From: Hypholoma sublateritium FD-334 SS-4
Lineage: Eukaryota; Basidiomycota; Agaricomycetes; Agaricales; Strophariaceae
Length of the DNA: 64,000 nucleotides
Assembly: GCA_000827495.1 (NCBI GenBank)
Contig: KN817626.1
Span: 74,141 to 138,140, forward strand
Direction: 5' to 3'
Below are positions 35,401 through 46,599 of this stretch, in pieces. Every line of letters starts with the position of its first letter. The first letter of the stretch is position 1. The notes beneath the pieces were generated by a model. The model saw only the letters and a program-made list of their open reading frames with translations. It ran no database searches and was not told where the DNA came from. Position numbers and translations under genes: made by a program.

Positions 35401-37083
35401 AGGGCCATCTTCGCAAGCCGCGCGGGCGCATTTGCACCAGAACAGACACCCGTTCCGCACACCGCCTCGCTTGCGCTATTATTATGGCACGCATAGTCCG
35501 CGGTGCCGTGAAGGCCAATTTTCCGGTGCGCCGACTAAATACAGGGATCACGCGCACTATTGGCCCTCACAGTCGATTTGTGTGTACTCTAGTGCTAGCG
35601 TGATGCATCAGAGTGATGGACCAAACGGACGGCCGTCATCCAGATAATCATCCAGCGTGATGAATTCTAAGAAGACATATTCCCAAAAGGCCTAATCCAC
35701 CGAGGGATCACACACTGTCCTTGTCCGTTGAAAAACAACATATTCCAAAGGAAATGATCAGCTGGTCTTGTATGCGCACAAGAGGGGAAACATATATCCG
35801 CGAACGGCTTTGCATCTAACAATCGCAATCCAGCCCGGGCGCATCGTTGCCGCCATGATAAAGCTGCCTGATACACCAGAAACACGATGCTTATCCTACT
35901 CCCCGACGCCAAGAGCCACCACGAGACCAAGGAGGATGTGCTGCTCGATCCCGTGAGGGCAGTGTGTACGACATTCGTATTATTATAGAGCGGGTATATC
36001 GCATTGAGCAGGCTATGCGAGGCCCTCACCTCAAGATATCTCCGTCGCATAGCCCGTGGGCCTATCAATAGCGTGCGAGATCGCGGTATGAGCTGCCTCA
36101 CATGTTCGATGTCCTCCAGGCTTCGACCAGCATAAACGCCCGCGTGTGTAGTAGCGATCCAGCTGAGCTGATGTGTATGGATCCCCCGCGATCTGCCTTG
36201 GGCTGGATCGAGCGCAGATATCACTTGTGTGTAGCATCCCAGGAGATCCCTGCAACTTACGTGATTGCAGGCAGTAAAGATAGTGTCGCTGATTCTATTC
36301 CTGGCGGCTGATAGAGAAAGCTCTAAATTCTACTCGACCGCCATCTTCGGCCTCTCATGCAGTCCCAGGCTCTTTGCATGTAGATTACCGCCACAGTGTC
36401 TCTGCAGCTTGTCAGTATAAAGTTTTGAAGCCATACAAACAAATTTCAACGCCAGACTATAATTCTTGGCTACTCATTTCCATTTCTTCGAACCCATACC
36501 ACCGCCCAGGTAAAACAGGTGGCATACCATATTCTCAGATGCTTATGTGCTGTAAATACTTATGCTCGTTTTGTATCCGCCATTTCATCTTCGAAGCTGA
36601 TAAATTAGTGATCGTCCTGCTATGAAACCGGTATTACCGAGGTGAGAAGTCCTAAAACAAGACAGCGGAGACTTTATAGCTGTGAGATTTCAAGCCTCCA
36701 TTTGTACGTAAAATACCCAGATTGCCTTCTGCCAGCCTTCATCCTGCCATAATGAAGACAGATCTCACCTGAACACTGCGAGCGTAAACTTTGAATGCCA
36801 AGTACGGTCCCACTCGTTTTTGATATTCCCAACCACTTTTTTTGCGGCGCATGGGACTACCTACCACAGTTCTGACAAAACCGAGATCTGCTATAATTAC
36901 TGCCCTAATTATACGGAACACAGGCTCGAGTGCACTGTAAAAACCTATGATCTGACGTCATGAATTGTCTTGACTTAATCAAACGGTGAAACATAAAGTC
37001 GCTGTGAGAAATCATCGAACATCATAGTCTTTTATGTCAGCTGGGAGCAACAGACAAGCAACAGAGCGAGCGAAATAGCATCC
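32487..37083 (-). repeat. Right arm of the large inverted repeat
   Basis: Reverse complement of the left arm (20443-27055), with the inner edge near 32487 and the outer edge near 37083. It contains one nested insertion (32521-32696). A 185-codon minus ORF (35667-36224) is broken in the left arm and shows no family signature, so no gene is called. The 150 bp just inside (32333-32486) resembles a different GC-rich repeat also seen, in the same orientation, near 24090-24150. Confidence 0.85.
32521..32696 (+). mobile_element. Poly(A)-tailed retroposed insertion with 13-bp target-site duplication
   Basis: A 176-bp segment ending in an A-rich tail (from about 32671) is flanked by exact direct repeats ATTCCTCGCGTTT at 32508-32520 and 32697-32709. 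The left arm carries the uninterrupted (empty) site near 27015-27040, with sequence running straight through one copy of the 13-mer. This is the structure of LINE-mediated retroposition (SINE or processed transcript). I found no clear Pol III A/B boxes and no protein, so the source RNA is unknown. Confidence 0.85.
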
Positions 37084-37980
37084 TAACCAAACCGGCTTTC
37101 TTTTCGCGTTGGATAATTATTGAGATCGAGAGGGACGCCAGCAGGCTTGGCCGTAGGTACGCTTTTGGTTTTGGTTTGGTTATAGAGAAATCCAAGAGCA
37201 CCGCGACCGGTAACCCCGGCTACCACTGCCGGTAACATTGGAATCAAGCATTGGTCAACAACCTTTCTCTTAGCTTCAAGTTGCACCAAAGCCAACCACG
37301 GCAAAACCACGGTCCACACTGCACCGTACATCATGTCTATTGCAATTCTGAAGCCATGCTAAACATTTCAAATCGAGTTCTTGAGTTCCCAGAGTTCCGC
37401 GATTCCGTGCTCTTCAGGTTCCATGATACACAAAGTCGACGCGAAGTAAACATTGCCAGCAATTCGACTACCAGAGTACGCAAAATCCGTCAGCGCAGAT
37501 ACTGACCCCCCTCAGACGTGGAAAAGGTGAGTGTATCTACTCCCCAAAGCACTGTTCCAGTACTCAGGAGGCGGCGAACCCCAGAACTTGGTGATATGTG
37601 CCAAAGGCTCTCCCCGCGCCTTCGCGATGGGCACGAAATTGAACATCGACGGCATGCGCACGCGGGGAAAGTTCCTGTACCCACAAACTTATAGTATGAC
37701 GGAGCGCCGCCGCAGCAAACACGCGACGCACCGCCGGCTCACCGTCTCGCCATCCGCGTAAGGGCCGTATATGTTCGGGAACTGGGAACTGTTAGGTGAT
37801 TTGGCCCGCCCAGCTCATAGTGTCTGACGAGGACTTCGTGCCGATCGTATCCACGCATGTTTACGATATCGTGTGCTCGGTTTCTACGGGAGTTTTCCCT
37901 CCCACCTGGCTCTACTTGCGAATTCCCGCCTCTGAAGGTCCAGGAGCGCGCTGAGAATGGGATTGTGCACCGCACGTAGT
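37083..37980 (-). pseudogene. Relic of an unidentified gene, copy 1
   Basis: Minus-strand frames have protein-like content: SWTFRGGN, HDIVNMRGYDRHEVLVRHYE, then MPSMFNFVPIAKARGEP and LAHITKFWGSPPPEYWNS, then WTVVLPWLALVQLEAKRKVV near 37270. Stops and frame shifts separate them and no start or complete splice structure was found. The same order of fragments, more decayed, occurs at 46.6-47.5 kb. I do not recognise the family. Confidence 0.5.
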
Positions 37981-38109
37981 GAGTTACTCTCGGATCGCGA
38001 CATCTTTTGATTTGTTCACCGGAAATGGGACAGAATGGCTAGGAGCTGCTGTCAAGATATCGAGACTGAGACGGAATTCTAGTTCACGCACAACGACGCC
38101 GTTTGAAGC

Positions 38110-39480
38110 CGTCCGTGAGTGCGAGGTACTTACGGTGAAGATGTGGCTACGTCGGGTAGCGGGGCGTACGTCGACCGGAGCGACGTGGGTTCACCCCAAG
38201 GTGGGTGGCGACGCGAGAGTTGCATGGGGAGCGCTTAGCGGTGCGGACGGCGTTGGCGGTGTATCGGGGAGGGCGGCCGTCAGCAGAATATGACGACGGA
38301 GCACACGAAGAACGCGTCTATCCGCGCGAAAGCAGGATGCGAACTTCGCGCGCACTGTGCCCGGTGCAGCTAGACGTTCACTCGCGGGTTCACCTCAAGG
38401 GCCGCTGGCGTTCGCATCACGGGCAGAAGACGGGGCGCGGCAAGGAGTCGGCCAGATAGCACGACTGTAAAAGACACGAGCAGCTGCACAGTAACATCCG
38501 CCCGTTCAAGTGCGAGGGGTGCCGGAACGGAGGGAGGCGCGCGCGGATCGTGGAGGGCGCATGGGGGCCGGGGAGCGTGGCGGCGATGGCGGCGGGCGCG
38601 GGGGAGTACGCGGGGATGGGGGAGATGGACGTCAGTGCGATGGAGAGCGGGGAGGATGTGAAGCCGCGCCGCGCGCCGCGGCGGCGCAATACCGGTGGGG
38701 GCCAGTAGGATGAGTGGGCGGGCATCGCGCTATAGCGCGCACGGTCGGGGTTTGGTCATGCTCTGCTTTCTCTTTCGTTTCGTTGCCTGCTTTGTTCGTT
38801 GATTCTTTGCTGCCTCGCCACACCGGACCCTACGCGCTGGGCGCGCTCTGCTCTCATATCCACTGCGCCTGTNNNNNNNNNNNNNNNNNNNNNNNNNNNN
38901 NNNNNNNNNNNNNNNNNNNNNNNNNNNNNNNNNNNNNNNNNNNNNNNNNNNNNNNNNNNNNNNNNNNNNNNNNNNNNNNNNNCTTTGTTCGTTGATTCTT
39001 TGCTGCCTCGCCACACCGGACCCTACGCGCTGGGCGCGCTCTGCTCTCATATCCACTGCGCCTGTCCTATCCCATCCCACGCACTCACCGCACTCCTACT
39101 CATACGTGCTGCTCATCCCTACGTCTACGACTTGTCCACCGACGTCCTCGCACGCCGCCCACGACCCGCACCACAATCCACGATCCACCACGATCCGCAC
39201 GCCCGCTTCGTCCCCGCCGCTGTATGATTATATCTATTTCTCCGTGATACTGCTGTCCCGCATCTATTCTACACGATTTTCCTGCTTGCTTGCGTTAAGC
39301 CCAACACTTGTTTTCTTCCCGAACCATTTCACGGCTTCATCAATTGGGATTTTTGACTGGCGGTTCCGTTTTATTCGTTTTTTGGCTCTGAAGATTTGTT
39401 TTAGTTTATATATGTACGTCGGTATCGTATTTGAATGTAGTCTTGATTTTTACTCGGAGTGGACTCGTGTTTCCGTTTGA
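38110..39480 (+). pseudogene. Decayed copy of the zinc-finger gene (3' part), copy psi-A
   Basis: Aligns by eye to 30670-31930 of the intact gene: the GAYVDRGE region, the KNASIRRRKQ linker, finger 1 residues, HDCKRHEQLHSN and the C-terminal RRAPRRRNTGGGQ, then the 3' flank. Frameshifts, stops (for example TAG at about 38457) and a deletion of much of fingers 2-3 make it non-coding. It contains the 110-N gap. Confidence 0.85.
38873..38982. other. 110-base run of N (assembly gap)
   Basis: The gap is flanked by an exact 83-bp duplication (38790-38872 and 38983-39065), so it may be an artefact of overlapping contig ends rather than missing sequence. Confidence 0.95.
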
Positions 39481-39489
39481 GGTTTTCGT

Positions 39490-40416
39490 GCTGCTAAATA
39501 TACAGTTATCACCCGTTACTTGTGACACGATATCGGATTTAGCATTACATGGCAATGCTCGCTCAATTTTGAGCACACATAATATTTTTAATGCATATAG
39601 ACACATCTAGGCTACATGTTAAAAATTGAACTGGAGGAAAACAATCATTCAATGAGTTGTTATGAATATTCTCGCGTAAAGGGTGTGATTTGGGGTTTTC
39701 TCACTCACTGATACACTCGGCAATTCCTTGATATACGCACATCTAGACCACAGATAGATGGCTCAATTTTTGTGGAAATAAAGACCAATCTTGTTTGATA
39801 AGTTTTAAGTGAGATTTATACACCATCTGCATGTTTTTGAGGGATATAATTAAGGTTCTTTTGACTGTACTTTAATATTTTAATGCTGATATCTCTGTAT
39901 CATTTGCATATCGAACAAAATATCATCTGTTACGGTTAATTCAATGCACTAATTCTCATATATTCCAACTAAGGTATATTCAGTTAAGTTCTGAGCCCTT
40001 TTTTAGCTGTTCTTTCCAGTGTTCCCTCGAGATAAATAGCTAGAACAAATTCACATACCTCAAAATTGCCGGTTTAGCATATCTGTATGCCAAATAAAAA
40101 GAAATTCACGAATAAATTCTACTAAATACAAACAAGATCTTATAATAGATGTATTCCTCTCCAAGATGCAGAAGAGTTCATAGAAAACGACTCAGAAATG
40201 GGTGAACAGTGAATGATTTGTATCGGTGACTGATTATGTAACATTGACCGGGTGATAACTGTAGCACGTCCTTCTTCAGAATAACCTTTGCATGGATGCA
40301 TGCGTTTGAGCAAGTTTGACATGAGAAGGTATGTGGATTGATATTTATGAGAGGGTCATTGTCATGGCCTTGGGTCAATCACTTTCCTTGTCCCGAATCA
40401 CTTTCCGCTGCATATC
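39490..40416. other. AT-rich intergenic region upstream of DUF7918 gene A
   Basis: About 900 bp of AT-rich sequence with no supported ORF. The part from about 40265 (TAACCTTTGCATGGATGC) is shared with the fragment at 31.96 kb and so was included in the duplication. Confidence 0.5.
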
Positions 40417-42126
40417 ATGGAGGTCGTCAACAAGCTGCAATTTGGGCACTTCAAAGCGGCGGTCAAGATCGGCGAGAAATTGGCCCGCTGCTACGCTGTG
40501 AGCGTGCACAAGCGCAAGAAAGAGGTCACCTGTTGGATCGCTTCTGAATTGGGACAGGTGTCGTCTGAATCTCGTCGCCCTTTCGTTGCAGATGCTAACC
40601 GAGTGCGCATCCCATTCTCCAGGAATTTGCGGTCTGTCTGGAAAAGGAGGAGACACCATACCACTGCTGTCCCCATTTATTCCTCGATGGGAAGAAGCTT
40701 ACGTTCAAACCGCTGGAAAAAAGTCACGTTGGAGATATTACACTTCAGTTTGTGACTACTTCAAAGACAACGATGCGGCCATTTGTCTTCGGGGACCTCA
40801 GTGTAACAGGTGATGCTCGAGGCCCCTTTCGTAATCATATTGCAGGCTGACACAGGTGAAATAATAGATAACGAAGCGCTCGTCGATGCGCTGCTACTCA
40901 AAAACTCAACGGCGGGAAACCTTGGAGAAATCAGAATTTCAATACATCGCGCGGTCCACCTTGTCCGCGAGAAGGTCAGAAAGGAGAGCTGGGATAGTGA
41001 GGAGAGCGACAGTGAATCTTCGGATTATTCTGAAGACCACGATGAAAGTGATATTGACAGCGCCGATGACCAAGAAAATAAGACGGACAGTGGAAAGAAA
41101 CCCCCTGAGAACCAAGCTGAGTCTGTTCCCGAGATTCGAATGGTTCACGAGAGTTCGACGAAAGTAACAAGTATACCCCATCAAATTAAGTGCGTCGAGT
41201 ACCTCATTTTCGTCGTGTTTTGAGGACTAATGTTGTCTTGCTACTTCTCGCTCAGGTTTGGCGAGAAGATAATTGTGGAGAGCCATGTTCCCAAAGAGGC
41301 GCCTTTACGTGCTCCCGGACGGCCAAATGTACTTGAACGCGTTAGGGCAGAAGCGTCTAAACCATCGGTGGTCACTAAACCTACAAAGCCTAAGGTAGTG
41401 TCATGCCGAGAAGTAAAAGAGCGCCTCGTAACATTTGTTTTTAACTATCGGCCAATAGGTGCGTGAGCCTGTATTACCTCCCATAAAATCTTGTTCGATA
41501 ACTTATCTCCCAGAAACTCTACGAGAAAATGGCGTCGTACTAGTCGTGCCCCCATTATCTGTATCACAATCTCCAGCTGACCTCGTCGCAGCTGCGGCTC
41601 CAGACTCGGCCGCGCTTCCGGAAGTACATTCCGGACTGATTTCCCTCCTTCAAGGCGACGTAATCAACGAAGAAAGAGATAGCCTCCAGCTACCTTCGCA
41701 TGCCGACGATACACCAACTTCCGGCGCACCTCACGTTGTCGAGGAGTGTGAGACCCCTTCCGCTCCTGAACCAGCTGCGAACGATAGCAATCCGGCTCTC
41801 GCGACGCCTACCGAGTCCGCACCATATCCACCCATGCGCTTGCCCACTCCAGAGGAAGAGAAGCCGAAGATCACACCCATGATATCAATAACAGCTGAAG
41901 AAGAAGACATCAATTCACAAATAAAGCAACTGCAGGTAGGCCCCATCTAAAGGCAGCCGGTGGTTGCTTGATTTAATGCACTTTGTTACAGTTACAATTA
42001 GACGAAATTAAGAATAAAAAGCGCCAGATTGAAGAGGCGAGCAATACGACTAGCAAACGGGTCAAGATAGAGAACGTGCAGCATTTTTTACCCGGTGAAA
42101 CAATCGACCTGCTTCTCGATGCCTGA
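40417..42126 (+). CDS. DUF7918-family protein A, 473 aa, with C-terminal SUMO-interaction-like motif
   Basis: Agaricomycete protein family of unknown function. Six exons: 40417-40557, 40623-40809, 40856-41189, 41256-41458, 41514-41935, 41992-42126 (474 codons). The N-terminal beta-rich domain shows the family pattern FGHFKAAVKIGEKLARCY, KKEVTCWIASELGQ, MRPFVFGDLSVTG, LGEIRISIHRAVHLV, and VTFVFNYRPIETLRENG. Between lies an acidic Ser/Asp/Glu stretch (about residues 155-185). The C-terminal 180 aa is Pro/Ser-rich and low complexity, then a short Lys-rich coiled segment (DEIKNKKRQIEEA), and the end GETIDLLLDA, like the hydrophobic-plus-acidic SUMO-interacting motif. No signal peptide or membrane helix; probably nuclear or cytosolic. 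Neighbour genes B and C share all intron positions. Confidence 0.85.
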
Positions 42127-43185
42127 CTCTGAGCCGATTGCATCCCTCTCAGACTTCCGTATCTGTAAGCTTCTACTACGCACTTGCCTGATATTTGTCT
42201 TGTTCCATTCGTGCTCTATTCTTGACATTTTCCTGGTAGTTTATATGCTTTCCAGTCCTATGCAAATACTTTATCTTTATGTTGTCTATTCTTTGACTTG
42301 GCCAACGTTTTCGCTATTCTTGACATTATCACGCGTTCTGGCAACCCTCCCTTTGACAATTCAACAACTACAGACTTGCCTGATACACAAATTCTACCTT
42401 TATCCTCTCACCAACACGAGATATTGGTTCAGAACGCAAATGCGCAGCGACGCGGAGTAGGATATGGTAGAAGCGCTTGGCGGTGTCGGTCGGCGAACGT
42501 GGGAGAGTGACGAGGGCGCGGGAATTGATCGCTGCGTGTGGACTTAGTCGAATTTCACAGACAGCAAACAGACAGCGACTCGGAGAGGGTGGGTTCATCA
42601 ACATACGTTATCAAATAGGCCGCCACTTCCATCTAGTCCCGACACCACACCCTTCTTTTACGGCGATTCCTTCGTTAGATTGCATCATCAAACTGGCATC
42701 GTCATGGACCACAGTTGCAGCCTGTCCAGCATGCCGTCCGCTTCCCTCGCAGCGATTCAAACGTTTCTAAAATTCATCAAATAGTCCCCGACACCGTATT
42801 TCTATTATTCAGAATGTGTTCACAACGATTGATACCATGGAAGTGAACAAGGGGAATGCAGGGGGAATGTATATGGATGCATAACCTCCATCTAATTCTT
42901 GCTGTCGACATGTGGCTCTTCTGGCACATAACCTTTTTCAGAGCGCCATGGCACTGGAGAATATTTCTTCTCATCCATTACAGCTCTACGTCATATGCTT
43001 CTTCGATCACTAATAACGAGTTCTATGACATCGATGATGTATGCCGAGTGCTTACCTTGTCAGATATGCCAACAGATGCCAATATCTCCCTTGTCATCTT
43101 CAAATCGAATGTAAATAAGATTTGGCAAGAGTCTTAAGCTTTATCTTGGCCCAAATAAATTAATGTTATTATAATGAGCCGGCAG
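42127..43185. other. 1-kb intergenic region upstream of the lipoxygenase
   Basis: Contains the gene A 3' region and lipoxygenase upstream sequence. ORFs of 92-97 codons in it lack start context, splice sites and similarity. Confidence 0.5.
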
Positions 43186-43191
43186 TATAAA
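43186..43191 (+). promoter_or_regulatory. TATA box of the lipoxygenase gene
   Basis: TATAAA about 70 nt upstream of the ATG at 43259, in the right orientation. Confidence 0.55.
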
Positions 43192-43258
43192 GAGACACTC
43201 TTATATATCAGTAGCAGCATCCTCTTAGCTGCACCAGCATACCTTGAGCATACCAAGC

Positions 43259-45294
43259 ATGTCTATTCACCTCATCAACCCCAAGCCTTCACTGGCCCTT
43301 GTGCGACAGCGCCAGTTATATCCCTATATAAAAGGCCGCCCCGAACCAGATACCTATGCAGAAGCTATACAAAGTACTGTCTCCAGCTTTTCAGATGCAA
43401 AACGAATGTAAGTTCAAGCTCAGAAGCAGCTGTAGTTCTTCACTTACTGTAATCTAGGCTTGACTGGTACTTCGATATCGCTGGTTTCCAGTCATCGGCC
43501 ATTGATATTGAAGGGACACCAACCCTTGAGGAACGGAAAAAACTATACAAATTCAAACACCACGATGTCTTTCCTCCTCACCTCGAAATCATTCCAAAAG
43601 CAGACCAGGTTTCGCCCTTAGCCATATTCCACATTGATCGCCTCATCGGAACGGCAATTCTCACATTCAACGTTTTTGGAACTCCTTCCAAGATCTTTGG
43701 GCCAATGAACACTACAAGCATGAAAAGTCTTGAGGAAAGAAATGTCGCGCTTCACGACAGAGCTTCCAGCGCAAACTTACCAACCATGTTCAAAGCCCCA
43801 AACATCGGGCTGCGCGATAATTGGTATAGCGATGCCGTGTTCTCTCAACAATGGTTTACCGGCACAAACCCAACAGTAATTACCCAAGCCAGCCACCAGT
43901 GGATTCAAACGTTCATCCAAGCCGCAAAAGAGAATGATGTCATGCTCAAGTTCCTAACTTCTGCGGCTCCAAATTCACTCTACATTTTGGATAACAGCTA
44001 CTTCCGCACCGCAGCCGGAATCGATTACAAGCAAGACATCACATCGAGCTCAAAATATAGTCAGGCCACGCATTATGGATGTGCATCTGTTGCGTTGTTC
44101 CACCTACCGGAATCAGGCGAATTACATCCATTGGCAATCATCCTCGACTGGAAAGGCAGTTTGAAGATGTCTGTCACTATCTTCAATAAACGCATAGATC
44201 CAACCAGCCCCAGCGACGGCGAGAAGGATGACTGGCCATGGCGCTATGCAAAGATGTGTGTTCAAGTCTCGGACTGGACTCGGCATGAAATTTCGGTTCA
44301 TCTCATCAACACTCATTTTATCGAGGAAATAATCATAGTCGCCGCCCAGCGTACATTGGCTAGTCAGCATCCCGTCTACGAGCTTCTCAGAGACCATTGG
44401 ACCACAACACTCTCAATCAATGCATTGGCACGCTCAGGCCTTGTGGAAAAAGCTCTCATACCACTTTGTCCATTTACTGAAGATCAACTCAACAAATTCA
44501 TTGTGCACGAATTCTCCAGCTTTGACTTCACTGGTCTGTATGTTCCTACGGACCTACATCATCGCGGGTTCCCCATTGACCAACTGGAGACAAACCGCAA
44601 GTACCATAACTATGGCTATGGACGCAACATCAGTCTCATGTGGACCACTCTCCGTGAGTTTGTTTCAGCTGTCCTCACCAAGGCGTACAACTCAGCGGAC
44701 CCGGACGCGGATGTGAAAAACGATACATATGTCGCCGATTTTTGTAAAGAGGTCCAATCAGCCGAGGGGGGAAATATGTACGAGTTTCCCACTGTTTCGA
44801 CCCTTGACGGCCTCATCGACATGGTCACTATGTGCATCCACATCGCTTCCCCGCAACACACTGCCATCAACTATCTGCAGCAATACTACATGACATTTGT
44901 CCCCAACAAGCCGTCGGCTCTGTACAAACCCATACCGAAGACCATCGGCGAATTGAATGCTATCAACGAGGCCTTTGTGGTAGAGTCTTTGCCATTCAAA
45001 ACTGGGAAATTTTCGTGGTCTGCCAGCCCGGATAGGGATTGGTTGCTTATGGGGCAAATTCCGTATCTGCTGAACCCAGAAGTTACAGAATCCATCAGTA
45101 TCACGACATTTGCGAAGCAGGCGGCCGAAGACATATCCAGACCGGATATTTCAGTTGCGGGTCAAGAGCTGGTGAAGAATCTAGAGGTGCTCACGGAGAA
45201 GTTCAAGAAGATTAGCGAGGACATCGACGATCACAAAGCAAAGGTGTACGATGTTTTGTACCCCGACGACACCGCCAAGGCCATTGTTATCTGA
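43259..45294 (+). CDS. Lipoxygenase, 661 aa
   Basis: Non-heme metal dioxygenase oxidising polyunsaturated fatty acids such as linoleate; in mushrooms linked to C8 volatiles and oxylipins (family knowledge). Exons 43259-43407 and 43458-45294 join AT to G in frame. The metal-binding set is complete: His331 and His336 (HLINTH), His517 and Asn521 (QHTAIN), and C-terminal Ile661 (KAIVI). Flanking family sequence: HPVYELLRDHWTTTLSINALA, RNISLMWTTLREFV and YYMTFVPNKPSALYKPIP. There is no N-terminal PLAT domain and no clear signal peptide, consistent with an intracellular basidiomycete enzyme. Length fits fungal LOX (about 600-660 aa). Iron versus manganese cannot be told from sequence alone. It sits between two duplicated blocks but is intact. 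Confidence 0.92.
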
Positions 45295-45351
45295 ACAGTC
45301 TTTTATCGCTGTTACCTGAAGTTTGACACGAGTTGACATAGGCAGATGATT

Positions 45352-45411
45352 GACCCCTCCGAAAGAGGATACGGCATTCGTACGCGAATGCCGCATCCGC
45401 TTTGAGGGGTC
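45352..45411. repeat. 60-nt near-perfect palindrome downstream of lipoxygenase
   Basis: Arms GACCCCTC...GGCATTCG and the complement CGAATGCC...GAGGGGTC pair over about 26 of 30 positions, with a CGTACG-like centre. Located 57 nt after the lipoxygenase stop, so it would lie in the 3' UTR and could fold as a strong hairpin, or be a small MITE-like element. Confidence 0.75.
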
Positions 45412-46590
45412 GGTCACCAGTCTACACTTGACTTCCGGACAATGATTGTACTCTGTTTTCAAGTAGACTTTACGCATAAATACCTAGGAGGCCAAAATAA
45501 CAGTTGTTTGTGTTCCTCTCAGTCCACGCGCCAAGCTCGTCCTTTCTGCGTTTTTAAATGTTTACGAAGAATTGGATATACTTACACCAGCGGTCGAAGT
45601 CGGTACTATACAAGCTCTACACGCAGAGAGGAACTATAGACACAGAGATGAACGCAAGCCAGAGACCAACGCAAGTGGACAACCCAGGAGGATAAGACGG
45701 AGAACAAAGTTTCGGTATCCAAGAGAGTCGCTGATTCCCAGAGAGCCCTCCTTGACAAGTCCAGATTCGTGGGTTGCTAGTAAAGGGAGTCCATAGGCAG
45801 ATAATTCCAAGCGATCATACATTTCCAAATTCCCAATCACTAAGTTCGTAGACGCGGAGAAAACAAGTCAGGAACTGTTTGTACTATTATCCAAAAAAAG
45901 TATGCACAAGACGTACCTTTCGGGAGCGATTGTCAGACTGACTGACCCCCTACCGAGTACCAGCTCTGTCGCTACTCTCAACCAGTCGCGATTCGTGAGG
46001 CCGAGTTTTCTTAGCACACTGCTGCTGCTGAACGTTCGACTAGGATGATGCGGGGCAACGCAGTTGGCCGCGGCGTCTCGTCATGCATCGTCTGTATGTC
46101 CACGGATATACCCAGAGTGCTCGAAGGCGCGTGTACTATATTCGACGGCGGTACTGGTGTGCGGGGAGGTGGAAGCGAAGCAGTTCGCGACACAACGGGA
46201 TCGGCGCGGTGATTTGGACAGGCGAGGCGTCCTGGATCCACGTACAGCGGCTAACTTGCGGCAGACGCGCGCTCGTGCGCGGCGTGCTTCTCTGAGCCTA
46301 GGTACTGAGTACTGACGCGTTGGAGGCTCGAAGTTGACGGCCTCACGTCGTCTGGACGGCCAGTGACTAGTGATATTTCAGCCCTATCTGAGCGCTGTGC
46401 GATGGTGCTGCTGTCGCGCACACCACACGCGCTCCGACGCTCTCGCCGTCCGTTATTGGCGTGGGCTCCTCGGAATCCGGGTGCTGCTGTCTCGAGACGG
46501 CCGTCGGTGTCTGTGCGGCGATACTTGAAAGTCGAAATCGAGGAGGACGTCAGCGGGCATGGCCGTATGTGCGTGTCTGGTCGGTGGAAG
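45412..46590. other. 1.2-kb region without a recognised gene
   Basis: Short ORFs on both strands (for example 45572-45796 and 46064-46315) have no recognisable domains. Possible upstream part of the following decayed block. Confidence 0.4.
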
Positions 46591-46599
46591 ACTCTGACA

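Noticed and set aside
35667..36224. 185-codon minus-strand ORF in the right arm
   Set aside because: The matching left-arm segment is broken and the protein has no recognisable motif.
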